This document shows positions 36,994 through 44,916 of a stretch of 64,000 bases of DNA, piece after piece; position 1 is the first letter of the stretch, and each line of letters begins with the position of its first letter. The notes beneath the pieces were generated by a model that saw only the letters and a program-made list of their open reading frames with translations, was not told the DNA's origin and did no database searches. The stretch is from JANXXV01 sp038230275 (GTDB taxonomy: Bacteria; Acidobacteriota; Terriglobia; Bryobacterales; Bryobacteraceae). The stretch is taken from positions 1 to 64,000 of the forward strand of contig JBBRNO010000003.1 of assembly GCA_038230275.1 (NCBI GenBank). Reading direction: 5' to 3'. A program made the translations under genes and the position numbers.

Positions 36994-37533
36994 ATGACGC
37001 TGCCCGGTTTTCATTACCACCCCGACCCGATTGCCAGCGGCAGCATCGTGGAATCGGACGCGCAATGCCGGTGCTGCAGGAAGAAGCGCGGCTTCATCTA
37101 CACGGCGCCGGTTTATTCAGAGGATGAACTGGATGACGCCATCTGTCCGTGGTGCATCGCCGACGGAGCCGCGCACGAAAAATTCGATGCCACTTTCGTA
37201 GACTCGGAAGCGTTCCAGGACGGCATACCCGACGCCGTGGTGGAAGAGATTTGCGAACGAACACCGGGCTTTAACTCCTGGCAATCGGAACAGTGGCCCT
37301 TGTGTTGTGGGGATGCCGCGGCGTTCTTGATGCCCGCTGGAATTCAGGAAATCCGCAAGGATCATTTCGAGCTGGAAGGCCAGTTGATGGGCCACGTGGT
37401 GCAGGAATTGAAACTGTCCGGCAGCGCAGCTACACGGTTCATAGACTCGCTAAACCGCGATTCCGGCCCCACGGTATTTTTATTTCAGTGCCTGCATTGC
37501 CAGCGGCTGCGATTTTACATCGATCAGGCTTAG
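36994..37533 (+). CDS. CbrC/UPF0167 family protein
   Basis: 179 residues from ATG 36994, two bases after the previous stop. Matches CbrC: LPGFHYHPDPIASGSI, two Cys-rich sites CRCCRKKRGFIY and ICPWCIADGAAHEKF, FNSWQSEQWPLCCGDAAAFL, and a final FQCLHCQRLRFYIDQ. CbrC family members (E. coli CbrC/YieJ) are linked to colicin E2 tolerance but have no known biochemistry; the Cys pairs suggest zinc binding. The stop abuts the WG-repeat gene's stop on the other strand. Confidence 0.88.
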   Translation: MTLPGFHYHPDPIASGSIVESDAQCRCCRKKRGFIYTAPVYSEDELDDAICPWCIADGAAHEKFDATFVDSEAFQDGIPDAVVEEICERTPGFNSWQSEQWPLCCGDAAAFLMPAGIQEIRKDHFELEGQLMGHVVQELKLSGSAATRFIDSLNRDSGPTVFLFQCLHCQRLRFYIDQA

Positions 37534-38433
37534 TTAGCTGGTCGGGTTCCAAACAAACTTCGCATCGCGATTGATATAACCCTGGCGGTTTCCAATCCAA
37601 ACGGGCGCCACGCCGTGCGAGAAATCACCCGCGTCTTCAAACTGCGGATTGATCACAAACTTGCCTGTCCCATCAATAAAACCATAGCGTTTGTTAATGG
37701 AGACAATTGCCAGCCCATCTGAGAATTCACGCGCCTCATCGAACTGCGGGTTGATCACGTACTTCCCATCCTTGCCGATATACCCGAATTTTCCGGCGGA
37801 CTTCACCAGTGCCAACCCGTCGGAGAATTCGCCCGCGCCGTCGAACTGCGGGTTGATCACAATCTTCCCCGATTTATCGATGAAGCCGAACCGGTCCGCA
37901 AGCCGCACCAGCGCCATGCCGTCCGAATAGCTGCCCGCTTCGTCGAACTGCGGATTGATCACCATCTTCGCCGCCTTGTCGATATAGCCCCACTTCCCGC
38001 CGACCAGCACGGGAGCTAGATCGGCGGAAAACTTGCCCGCTCCATCGAACTGCGGATTGATCGCGAACTTGCCATCGTGATGAATGTAGCCCAGCTTGTG
38101 CCCGGTACCCACCATCCCTACGCCATTGGAAAACGGGTCGGCGATGTCGAATTGCGGAGTAATCGCCAGCCGCCCCTGCTTATCCGCGTAACCCCAAAGT
38201 TTCCCTATCGCTACCGCAGCCAGTCCTTCGCGGAAGATCCCGGCGTCGTCAAACTGTGGCACCACCACGACCTTGCCCGATTTATCGATAAAGCCGAATT
38301 TGTGATTCACCTGGATCGGGTAAATTCCAGCCGACCCGGTAAAATCGAAAGCCCGCGTACCGGCCACAACCACCGCGGCCAACACCAGCACCCCAGCCAC
38401 TCCCAGTACCATTGTCTTTTGATTCCATTGCAT
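37534..38433 (-). CDS. WG-repeat protein with N-terminal membrane anchor
   Basis: 299 residues from ATG 38433, chosen because AAGGAG lies 8 bases upstream (the frame is open to 39048, over a methyltransferase gene). A single membrane helix (VLGVAGVLVLAAVVVAG) precedes eight WG repeats of about 32 residues with the core K-x-G-[FY]-I-D-x-x-G-K-[FV]-V-I-N-P-Q-F-D, e.g. KFGFIDKSGKVVVVPQFD, RYGFIDGTGKFVINPQF. The repeats probably form an extracytoplasmic beta structure for ligand or protein binding. High identity between units suggests recent duplication. Confidence 0.88.
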   Translation of the reverse strand: MQWNQKTMVLGVAGVLVLAAVVVAGTRAFDFTGSAGIYPIQVNHKFGFIDKSGKVVVVPQFDDAGIFREGLAAVAIGKLWGYADKQGRLAITPQFDIADPFSNGVGMVGTGHKLGYIHHDGKFAINPQFDGAGKFSADLAPVLVGGKWGYIDKAAKMVINPQFDEAGSYSDGMALVRLADRFGFIDKSGKIVINPQFDGAGEFSDGLALVKSAGKFGYIGKDGKYVINPQFDEAREFSDGLAIVSINKRYGFIDGTGKFVINPQFEDAGDFSHGVAPVWIGNRQGYINRDAKFVWNPTS

Positions 38434-38517
38434 TGGGCATCTCCTTTCCTGATTCCGCGATGCGGGTATCAAGACCTCAAATGCAATCGACGTACCAAAG
38501 TCTGCTATACGTTGCTG

Positions 38518-39060
38518 ATGACCAAATGGGACCAGAAGTATCGCGCCGGATACGGTACCGGCGGCACGCCCGAACCCGCGCTGATCCAAGCGATTGCCGG
38601 TGCCGCCCCGGGCACAGCGCTCGACCTGGCCTGCGGCCGCGGACGCAACGCCATCTATCTTGCATCCCAGGGCTGGACTGTAACCGCGCTGGATTCGTCG
38701 CAAGTGGCAATCGACGAACTGCCCGGAAACTTGGACGCAAAATGCGTCGACCTGGAGTCCCCGGATTTCCAAATTCCGCCCGATGCCTACAACCTTATCT
38801 GCGATTGCTACTATCTGCACCGCCCGCTCTTCCCGCAAATTCGCGCCGGACTCAAAAGCGGCGGACTCTTCGTGGCGGTGATTCCGATGATCGATAACGA
38901 TCCGGCCATCGCCCCCATGAATCCCGCGTACCTGTGCCAACCAGGCGAGCTCGAATCTTTTTTTGCCGGCTGGGAAATTCTGCACAGCCGCGAAGGCAAG
39001 CCGCGGCGCGACCCGGCAGGCCGCCGCGTAGCCGAGTTCATTTCCCAAAAACCGGCTTAA
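38518..39060 (+). CDS. SAM-dependent methyltransferase (TehB-like), short
   Basis: 180 residues from ATG 38518. Class I fold: KWDQKYRAGYGTGGTP entry, motif I ALDLACGRGRNAIYLASQGW, acidic strand VTALDSSQVAIDELP, and YNLICDCYYLHRPLFPQI. The entry and motif I match TehB/SAM-dependent tellurite- and thiol-methyltransferase relatives. Divergent from the WG gene. The Shine-Dalgarno is weak. Ends with FISQKPA, four bases into the decayed porin remnant on the other strand. Confidence 0.85.
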   Translation: MTKWDQKYRAGYGTGGTPEPALIQAIAGAAPGTALDLACGRGRNAIYLASQGWTVTALDSSQVAIDELPGNLDAKCVDLESPDFQIPPDAYNLICDCYYLHRPLFPQIRAGLKSGGLFVAVIPMIDNDPAIAPMNPAYLCQPGELESFFAGWEILHSREGKPRRDPAGRRVAEFISQKPA

Positions 39061-39293
39061 GGTCTTGCGTGCCCGGCGAAAGTATTTTTGCCCAGCTCAA
39101 AATGCAATCGTAGCGACGGAATCCACACCGGTCCGCGATCCCGGTTGTAGGCGGGGTTCGAAACGTGTTGCAAGTCGAAGCTTGCGAAAAATCCAGGAAC
39201 TACCCGCGCGTTGTAGTAACTCTCCCAAATCGATTCCCGCCCATATCGCAAGCGGCCGTCTCCAGCTGCTCGAGAAGTTCGGCTTCCTTCCAT
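39057..39293 (-). pseudogene. C-terminal remnant of OprB-like carbohydrate porin
   Basis: The minus-strand frame from about 39240 to 39057 reads ESYYNARVVPGFFASFDLQH, NPAYNRDRGPVWIPSLRLHF and ends a few residues later. This is the characteristic last beta strands of OprB/carbohydrate-selective porins. The rest of the ~450-residue porin is missing; the upstream codons come from a different gene. I conclude a deletion left only the 3' end. Confidence 0.75.
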
Positions 39294-39469
39294 CCAGCAT
39301 GGGAAGCCTCTGCCAAGAGCCCTTCGATGTTGTCGCTCAAATCGCGGGCTTTGTCATCGGCCCAATTGCCAAGCGAAACAGCCAAGAACCAATCCTGAAA
39401 TCTGCGGGCATCTATTTTGCCCGAAACGTATTGTGAGGTTACATCGCGGATTTCGGACGCGGTTGACAT
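39200..39469 (-). CDS. Small unknown protein
   Basis: 89 residues from ATG 39469: ASEIRDVTSQYVSGKIDARR, FLAVSLGNWADDKARDLSDN, IEGLLAEASHAGWKEAELLE. Helical, no signal peptide. The C-terminal ~15 residues run into the porin remnant, so the natural stop may have been lost or replaced when the rearrangement occurred. I do not recognise the family. Codon use resembles its neighbours. Confidence 0.55.
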   Translation of the reverse strand: MSTASEIRDVTSQYVSGKIDARRFQDWFLAVSLGNWADDKARDLSDNIEGLLAEASHAGWKEAELLEQLETAACDMGGNRFGRVTTTRG

Positions 39470-40343
39470 GAATGTTCTGCCTGAAGTGAAGTTAGGATAA
39501 CCCCTCGGGAACTGCAGGACAAATTCAACAACAACGAAGGTGGTTACCCTGCACGGATGCATGTACTGACTAAGAAAAACACATACGACAAGGCCGCAAG
39601 TAGATACAGCAATCAGGCACCCGGCGCGAGAAGCAAAATCGACAAGTATTTCGACGGTCCGCAACTAGTCATCGTAGTGCACTGTTTCATTAACCCAGAT
39701 GGCTCACTGGGCGGGTGCGGCAAGTTGATCCCAAGAAGCTTGCCGTGACTGGCGTGCCCTTTGGACGGACGGCCTTCCCATTTGAGGTGGTTGGCAGCAT
39801 GAGCCCTGGAAGCCGGACGCGGAAATGATCGAATGCAGGAAGCGTATGAGCGCCTGGAGAGCGCGTTGAAGACGGTTCTTGTCCGTTCCTCGCTCGAAGA
39901 ACAAGCGGCGGATCGAAGCTCCACGGAAGCGGTCTGCGCTAAACCCCGACAAGCGCGGACATGGCGAAAGCCTGCCAATCGTTCCGCTTTCCCGGACCGA
40001 GCGTCGGAGCAGCGTCGCGTTTCAGGCGCTCTCGATTTGCTGATCAAATGGTCAAAGGTTACATGCCGGCCAACAACCTGCTCCATGTCGGTCTCGCTTA
40101 ACAATCGGATCGATAGGAGCGATGCGTGAGACCTTGACCACCACTGGGCTCCGGCACACTCCCCGAAACGCGATAATCAAAAAATCGCAGTCACAGATCT
40201 CAAAAATATTCTTATCTCGCTCAGTATCAAATCGTTAGGCTCAATTCAACCCAAACCGCCGAGCCGGAATCCACAACGCGTAGCGTACGATCAAGCCGAC
40301 TAAGCGCCGGTCTCAAAACCGGTTCGGACGAAGGGGAGGCCCT
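39470..40343. other. Gene-poor stretch without recognisable coding sequence
   Basis: About 870 bp with no reading frame that resembles a protein; the frames present (39613-40104 minus, 39833-40129 plus) are low-similarity and antisense to each other. It holds a short stem GGCAAG-(14)-CTTGCC at about 39719-39744. Just before the next gene lies CCGGT-CTCAAA-ACCGG at 40307-40322, followed by AAGGGGAGG as ribosome-binding site. It probably contains worn mobile or gene remnants, but I could not name one. Confidence 0.5.
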
Positions 40344-40919
40344 ATGAACAACGAAAAAGTAATACCGATCGACTCACTGATCGAGAGGCGCATCGACGCG
40401 CCGATCAACACGCCGATTAACGACGAACGGCTTGCCGTCGGCGGATCGTCAATGGACGATCGCGAAGAAATGAATTGTGCCATCGCTGCCCTGCTGACAG
40501 AAAATGCAAAGGGCTTCGAACTGCTGCTCTCCGATTTCCGCCGCGACTGCAAGCCCGTCAACGCCGCCGAAGACGCGCTGGTGCAGTTGATGGCCCGCCA
40601 TTTCTGGGGAGCGCTCCGCAAAACCCGTATCGAAACCGGACTGGTGGAAACGCAGATCGAGTGGACACTCAGCACCACCACAATCCGCGGTTTCGCGGAA
40701 CGCAACGACATGACCGACCCCGGCGTCAACTTCGAGTTCGACACCCGGCGTTTGGGCTTGGCCTTTCATTCCGATTGCGGCAGCAACAAGGCTCAGCTCA
40801 TCATCACGCGGGTCGCGGCAGCGTCGGACGCCGGCTTCCTCAAGGCCTACTCCATGCTTCTAAAAGCGCAGTCGCTCCGCCCGGCCGCATCGCAACGCAA
40901 AAGGATGAAGGCAGCCTGA
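40344..40919 (+). CDS. Acidobacterial hypothetical protein, first of a pair
   Basis: 191 residues from ATG 40344, with AGGGGAGG upstream. Seen: ALLTENAKGFELLLSDFRRD, ALVQLMARHFWGALRKTRIE, FHSDCGSNKAQLIITRVAAA, ending in basic SQRKRMKAA. Mostly helical, soluble. I recognise a general similarity to proteins that precede genes with a TAEGKRKVSQNARTHG-like start in Acidobacteria, but know no function. One base separates it from that gene. Confidence 0.65.
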   Translation: MNNEKVIPIDSLIERRIDAPINTPINDERLAVGGSSMDDREEMNCAIAALLTENAKGFELLLSDFRRDCKPVNAAEDALVQLMARHFWGALRKTRIETGLVETQIEWTLSTTTIRGFAERNDMTDPGVNFEFDTRRLGLAFHSDCGSNKAQLIITRVAAASDAGFLKAYSMLLKAQSLRPAASQRKRMKAA

Positions 40920-40920
40920 A

Positions 40921-42015
40921 ATGACGTCCGCCAGGCGGGCGTCCGGCCCGGCCACCGCCGAAGGCAAGCGGAAGGTGTCGCAGAACGCCCGCACGCACGG
41001 ATTCCGCGCAAAAGTGCAGACCTTTTCTCCATCGCAGGAAGCCGAAATCGCGGAGACCGTCGAATTCTTCGCCCGCGATTTTCCGCCGCAATCCGCCGCC
41101 GCTCTCGCCGTGCTGGCCCAACTCGGCAAGGCCTTCTGGACGCTCAAACAATTCGACAACCTGGAAGCACAAGAATACGTCAATCCGAACTTCGAACAAG
41201 CGGTCCGGCGTCTGGGCACGCTCACTCGCTATCGCGCCCACTACGAACGCCTTTTCCACCAGGCGATGAAAGTCCTGATCCATGCAAGTTTTTGCACAAA
41301 CAAACTATCCGCAAGCGTCTGTTACAACACTCAACCCTCAACACGTAGTAAAATTTGTATTCCAGAGAACTCATTTGCCTCAAGACGATCAAACCCCAGC
41401 CACCAACACCGGCGCCCTGCAAGCCGGCGATGTCTTCGCAGAGCGCTACGAGGTGGTCGGGCAACTGGGCACCGGCGGCACCAGCGCGGTATACAAGGTT
41501 TGGGACCGCCTGCCAAAGGAGATGATCGCGCTCAAAATCATCGACGCCGTAGCGGCCGAAAACCCTCTAATGCTCGACTACTTCAAGCGCGAGCTTTCGG
41601 TGGCCAGAAAGTTGGCTCACCGCAACGTAGTCCGCATTCACGACCTGGGCGAACACCGGGGCCTGTTCTACATCTCGATGGAATACATCGAAGGACGCAC
41701 GCTGGCGGCGCTGCTCACGCAACGCAATCGGCTGAATGTAACGCAATTTCTGGTAATCTTCGACCAGCTTTGCGACGGGCTGGCATACGTCCATTCCCGT
41801 GGCGTCATCCATCGCGATATCAAGCCGCAGAACATCATGGCGGACAAAGACGGCACGCTGAAATTGATGGACTTCGGCCTGGCGCGCGCCGTCTCCAGCC
41901 GCCCCACCATGGGCATTGCCGTGGGCACTCCAGCCTACATGTCGCCAGAGCAGATTATGGGCCAGCCGCTCACCAACGCATCGGATATCTATTCGTGCGG
42001 CGCCATGTTTTTTGA
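40921..42015 (+). CDS. Hypothetical TAEGK..NARTHG protein, 3' end runs into kinase gene
   Basis: The frame is open for 364 codons. Only the first ~122 look like the family: SGPATAEGKRKVSQNARTHG then FWTLKQFDNLEAQEYVNPNF and YRAHYERLFHQAMKVLI, a small basic protein type common in Acidobacteria and Planctomycetes, unknown function. After about 41285 the frame crosses into the kinase gene in another phase and is low complexity (Arg/Gly-rich). I suspect a frameshift or rearrangement near 41280 removed the natural stop. Confidence refers to the first part. Confidence 0.5.
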   Translation: MTSARRASGPATAEGKRKVSQNARTHGFRAKVQTFSPSQEAEIAETVEFFARDFPPQSAAALAVLAQLGKAFWTLKQFDNLEAQEYVNPNFEQAVRRLGTLTRYRAHYERLFHQAMKVLIHASFCTNKLSASVCYNTQPSTRSKICIPENSFASRRSNPSHQHRRPASRRCLRRALRGGRATGHRRHQRGIQGLGPPAKGDDRAQNHRRRSGRKPSNARLLQARAFGGQKVGSPQRSPHSRPGRTPGPVLHLDGIHRRTHAGGAAHATQSAECNAISGNLRPALRRAGIRPFPWRHPSRYQAAEHHGGQRRHAEIDGLRPGARRLQPPHHGHCRGHSSLHVARADYGPAAHQRIGYLFVRRHVF

Positions 42016-43735
42016 GATGCTCACCGGCACGCGCCCTCTGGCCGCGATGAGTTGGGCCGACCGCTGTACCGCCAAACCGCCTGCCTTTCCGCCCGACGTA
42101 ACGGGCATACCCGCGGAAGTGATCGACGCTATCCGAAAGTGCATGGAGCCGGAAGCCGCCAACCGTTTCCAGAGCGTGGAGGATCTGGTAAACGCCACCA
42201 AGCGTGCCGATCAGCCGAAGCCGCAGCGGACCTTCGCGGATATCGTCACCGAGCAGCCGGCCAATCTTGACGTCGTGTTCCCGTTGATCACCAAGGCCGT
42301 AGCCGTTCTGCTGAACCTTCACCAAAGTGGCCGCACGCACGCGGATCTGGCGCCCAACTCGCTCAAGGTCTCAGACACAGGCGAAGTGGACATTGAGATC
42401 ACCAACGCATCGTTTGTGGACGGCTCGGTAGCCATCCGCTACCCCAAGTACGCCTCACCGGATATGTCGAAAGGGGCTACTTCAGACATCTATTCGCTGG
42501 GTTTTATCTTTTACGAAATCCTATTGGGCGGGAAGGCGTTCCGCATGGAGTTCGAAGAGGTTCTCAAACAAGGCATCGAACTGTCGTGGCTGGAGTGGCA
42601 CGCGGCGCTGGATGTGAAAGCAAGGCCCCTGAATGCGGTGATCCCCGGCTTCCCGGACGACATTTCAGATGCGATTGGCATGATGATTGAGAAGCGGCCG
42701 GAACAGCGCTTCCAAAGTCTGTCCGCTGTATCAAAAGCGCTTCGGCGGAATCCGCAGTCTGCGCCCGTCCGTGCCGGCGCAATCTTCTCTGAACCGTCGC
42801 CGCCGCCGCAACAGCCGCAGCCTCCTCGACAGCAGACTCCACAACCGAAACTTGCGCCGGTACCGGCCGTCAACAAGCCCGCCGGTAAGCCGCTGCCGTT
42901 AGCAGCAATCGGTGGCGGCGCGTTCGTGCTTGTGGTGCTGGCAGTCCTCGGATTTCTATGGTTCAACCGCACGCCGTCTCAAAAACCCGCTCCGGCGCCG
43001 CCGAAGACTACGGCGACCACAACTCCACCCGCACCACCGCCGGTGCAGCCCGTCCAACCCGTCCGCGACGATCTACCCAAATCCGTCGAGACAAGTACCG
43101 GCGCGATGATGCTCATTCCGGACGGCGAATACGTCACTGGCACACCGGGCAAGAGCCTCAAATTACCTACGTTCTATCTTGATAAGACGGAGGTCACCAA
43201 CGGTGCCTATCGCGCCTTCTGCGAGGCGACCCAGCATCCGCTGCCGAAGAATCCGGCCTGGGATAAGAAGTACCTCGACAAGGCTGACTTTCCGGTGCTG
43301 AACGTCTCCTGGGCCGACGCACGCGACTTCGCCGCCTGGGCCGGCAAACGCCTTCCGACGGAAGAAGAATGGGAGAAGGCGGCGCGGGGCCCGGAAGGCC
43401 GCCTGTACCCGTGGGGCAACTGGTCCCAAAGCACCGCCGCCAATCTGAAGGGCGCCGAAGACGGCCATGCCAATGCCGCCCCGGTGGGTTCGTTCCCGTA
43501 TGACGAAAGCCCATACGGGGTTCTCGATATGGAAGGCAACGTGGAGGAGTGGTCCGCCACGGAATTTGGCGATGGCAAGAAAGTGGTGCGCGGCGGCGGC
43601 TTCACATCCGCGGTTGAACAGTCCACCACGGTTTCGCGCCGCGGCGAGAAACCCGAGCTCGATCCCGCCGTATTCTCAAACGTCGGCTTCCGCTGCGCCG
43701 CCAACCCGGACGCGGCGCTCAAGCTGAAGAAATGA
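41282..43735 (+). CDS. Ser/Thr kinase-pseudokinase-SUMF1-like fusion, membrane-anchored
   Basis: 817 residues. Kinase 1 (about 56-305) has a full set: GTGGTSAVYK loop, ALKII Lys, HRDIKPQN, DFGLA, SPEQ. A second kinase-like domain (about 325-488) has HADLAPNS in place of HRD, no DFG (ITNASF) and no loop Lys, so it is a pseudokinase, but keeps SDIYSLGFIFYEILLGG. A Pro-rich linker and one membrane helix (AAIGGGAFVLVVLAVLGFLW, about 541-562) follow. The extracytoplasmic C-terminus is a formylglycine-generating-enzyme-like domain (YLDKTEVTNGAYRAFC, WEKAARGPEGRLYPWGN, VVRGGGFTS). Likely a receptor-type signalling protein with a SUMF1-fold sensor. No Shine-Dalgarno at ATG 41282; TTG near 41364 is a possible alternative. 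Confidence 0.9.
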   Translation: MQVFAQTNYPQASVTTLNPQHVVKFVFQRTHLPQDDQTPATNTGALQAGDVFAERYEVVGQLGTGGTSAVYKVWDRLPKEMIALKIIDAVAAENPLMLDYFKRELSVARKLAHRNVVRIHDLGEHRGLFYISMEYIEGRTLAALLTQRNRLNVTQFLVIFDQLCDGLAYVHSRGVIHRDIKPQNIMADKDGTLKLMDFGLARAVSSRPTMGIAVGTPAYMSPEQIMGQPLTNASDIYSCGAMFFEMLTGTRPLAAMSWADRCTAKPPAFPPDVTGIPAEVIDAIRKCMEPEAANRFQSVEDLVNATKRADQPKPQRTFADIVTEQPANLDVVFPLITKAVAVLLNLHQSGRTHADLAPNSLKVSDTGEVDIEITNASFVDGSVAIRYPKYASPDMSKGATSDIYSLGFIFYEILLGGKAFRMEFEEVLKQGIELSWLEWHAALDVKARPLNAVIPGFPDDISDAIGMMIEKRPEQRFQSLSAVSKALRRNPQSAPVRAGAIFSEPSPPPQQPQPPRQQTPQPKLAPVPAVNKPAGKPLPLAAIGGGAFVLVVLAVLGFLWFNRTPSQKPAPAPPKTTATTTPPAPPPVQPVQPVRDDLPKSVETSTGAMMLIPDGEYVTGTPGKSLKLPTFYLDKTEVTNGAYRAFCEATQHPLPKNPAWDKKYLDKADFPVLNVSWADARDFAAWAGKRLPTEEEWEKAARGPEGRLYPWGNWSQSTAANLKGAEDGHANAAPVGSFPYDESPYGVLDMEGNVEEWSATEFGDGKKVVRGGGFTSAVEQSTTVSRRGEKPELDPAVFSNVGFRCAANPDAALKLKK

Positions 43736-44221
43736 ACCATCGCGTCCTCATCGTGACGGGCGACGGAAGAAAGAGATCAGCCGGTAATCGCGCCTTTGGC
43801 GAAGCGCCGCCTGCATCTGGTGATGCACGATTTCAAACCCGGACGGGATACCTACGTCGAACGCCCCGGCTACGGACTCAACGCTACGGTGGCGATTGAG
43901 AACGAGAAAGTAGAAGACTACGGCGCCATCCTGTTGTTCGGCGGACGCGCTCCGGAACATCTTCGCCACAACGCAAGGCTGCTGGAATGGATCTTCTCCA
44001 TCTGTCACGGCATTCAAATTCTGAATTCGACCGGCATCACCAAGGCCCGCCGCGTTACCTGCTATGAGCATATCCGCGGTGAAGTGGAACAGTGCGGGGG
44101 AAGCTACTCCACCGAACAGGCAATCCGCGACGGAAATATGGTGACGGCGCAAACCGGGGAATCGCATCCGGATTTCTACCGCGAAATCTTCCGCTGCTTG
44201 CGGCCCGCGGACACCGCTTAG
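43732..44221 (+). pseudogene. Decayed DJ-1/PfpI family protein
   Basis: ATG 43732 overlaps the kinase stop (ATGA) and opens NHRVLIVTGDG, the usual DJ-1/PfpI first strand, but the frame leaves the family within a few codons. The family continues in another frame from about 43796: KRRLHLVMHDFKPGRDTYVE, ILLFGGRAPEHLRHNARLLE, IFSICHGIQILNSTGI with nucleophile Cys, then EQAIRDGNMVTAQTGESHPD. Residues expected between strand 1 and KRRLHL, and the loop expected before IFSICHG, are missing. Two deletions with a frame change fit loss of function. Confidence 0.7.
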
Positions 44222-44646
44222 CCGATCACCACACTCTCCAGCGCAAGGCGGGCGAGAGTTCGGTCAAACGTAACCAGAGTGAGACCTGCGGCTTGCGAGA
44301 AGGCTAGTAAATAAGCGTCGGCCCAGACTTTGGGCGACGCGCTAGTCAAGCGAGAGTGTTTTCGAAGCCGTCGCTCCAGATCGTCGGGTTCGGAATGAAA
44401 GGCAACCCGGTCGTCGGCCGCGATCTGGTCCCAGATATCCCAAGCCCGCTTCATAGTTCGCACATCGCCGCCCATCACTGCCGCTGTGGTCAACAGGCGC
44501 AACACCGTCAACTGCGTGAAGCGGCAGAACAGGAAACTGCCGTCTTGGGACCGCTCGAACCAGCCTCGCGCAATTTCACAGTGTTCGTGGCGATCCCAGA
44601 TCAGTGCAAGCCAGACATTAGCATCAAGGAAATTCAACGTGTTCAT
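44218..44646 (-). CDS. vapC: PIN-domain toxin (VapC-like)
   Basis: 142 residues. PIN fold: NFLDANVWLALIWDRHEHCE (first Asp ligand), WFERSQDGSFLFCRFTQLTV (Glu-equivalent position filled by R/F-rich stretch), WADAYLLAFSQAAGLTLVTF with DRTL (last acidic ligands). Length is typical of VapC ribonucleases, which cut RNA in a Mg-dependent way. It overlaps its antitoxin gene by 23 bp and the decayed DJ-1 gene by 4 bp. Confidence 0.88.
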   Translation of the reverse strand: MNTLNFLDANVWLALIWDRHEHCEIARGWFERSQDGSFLFCRFTQLTVLRLLTTAAVMGGDVRTMKRAWDIWDQIAADDRVAFHSEPDDLERRLRKHSRLTSASPKVWADAYLLAFSQAAGLTLVTFDRTLARLALESVVIG

Positions 44647-44866
44647 AGATCTGCTCGTTAGAAAGCGAAACCTTCGGACCTTTCGAGCGGATCAATGGAA
44701 ACTGCACACGGCGGCGCGCGGATGGGGTGGGCGCCACAAGAACTTTTTCCATACCTCGCAAGATTAGTTCTCTAGCGGAACAGCCCTGCGACGCAGCCCG
44801 CTCTTTCAACATCCGATAGAGAGGCCCTGGGATATCTACCGTTGTGCGAACCTTGTCCAGCTTCAT
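44624..44866 (-). CDS. vapB: VapB-type ribbon-helix-helix antitoxin
   Basis: 80 residues from ATG 44866 (GAAGGTGA 5 bases upstream; an in-frame ATG at 44881 is less likely). N-terminal VRTTVDIPGPLYRMLKERAA then CSARELILRGMEKVL is a ribbon-helix-helix DNA-binding domain; the Arg-rich RRRVQFPLIRSKG tail would bind VapC. Antitoxin first and overlapping, as usual for vapBC. Confidence 0.85.
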   Translation of the reverse strand: MKLDKVRTTVDIPGPLYRMLKERAASQGCSARELILRGMEKVLVAPTPSARRRVQFPLIRSKGPKVSLSNEQIYEHVEFP

Positions 44867-44916
44867 TGAATCACCTTCCATAAATATGGCACATTTCGGG
44901 ATTGAACGCCAGCCGC

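Noticed and set aside
38434..39048. N-terminal extension of the WG-repeat frame
   Set aside because: Antisense to a methyltransferase gene; strong ribosome-binding site supports ATG 38433.
39613..40129. Overlapping opposite-strand frames
   Set aside because: Neither shows family similarity, a start signal or protein-like composition.
40261..40343. Short hairpin and tRNA-like GGTTCG before the hypothetical gene
   Set aside because: No cloverleaf could be built; the stem is only 5-6 bp.
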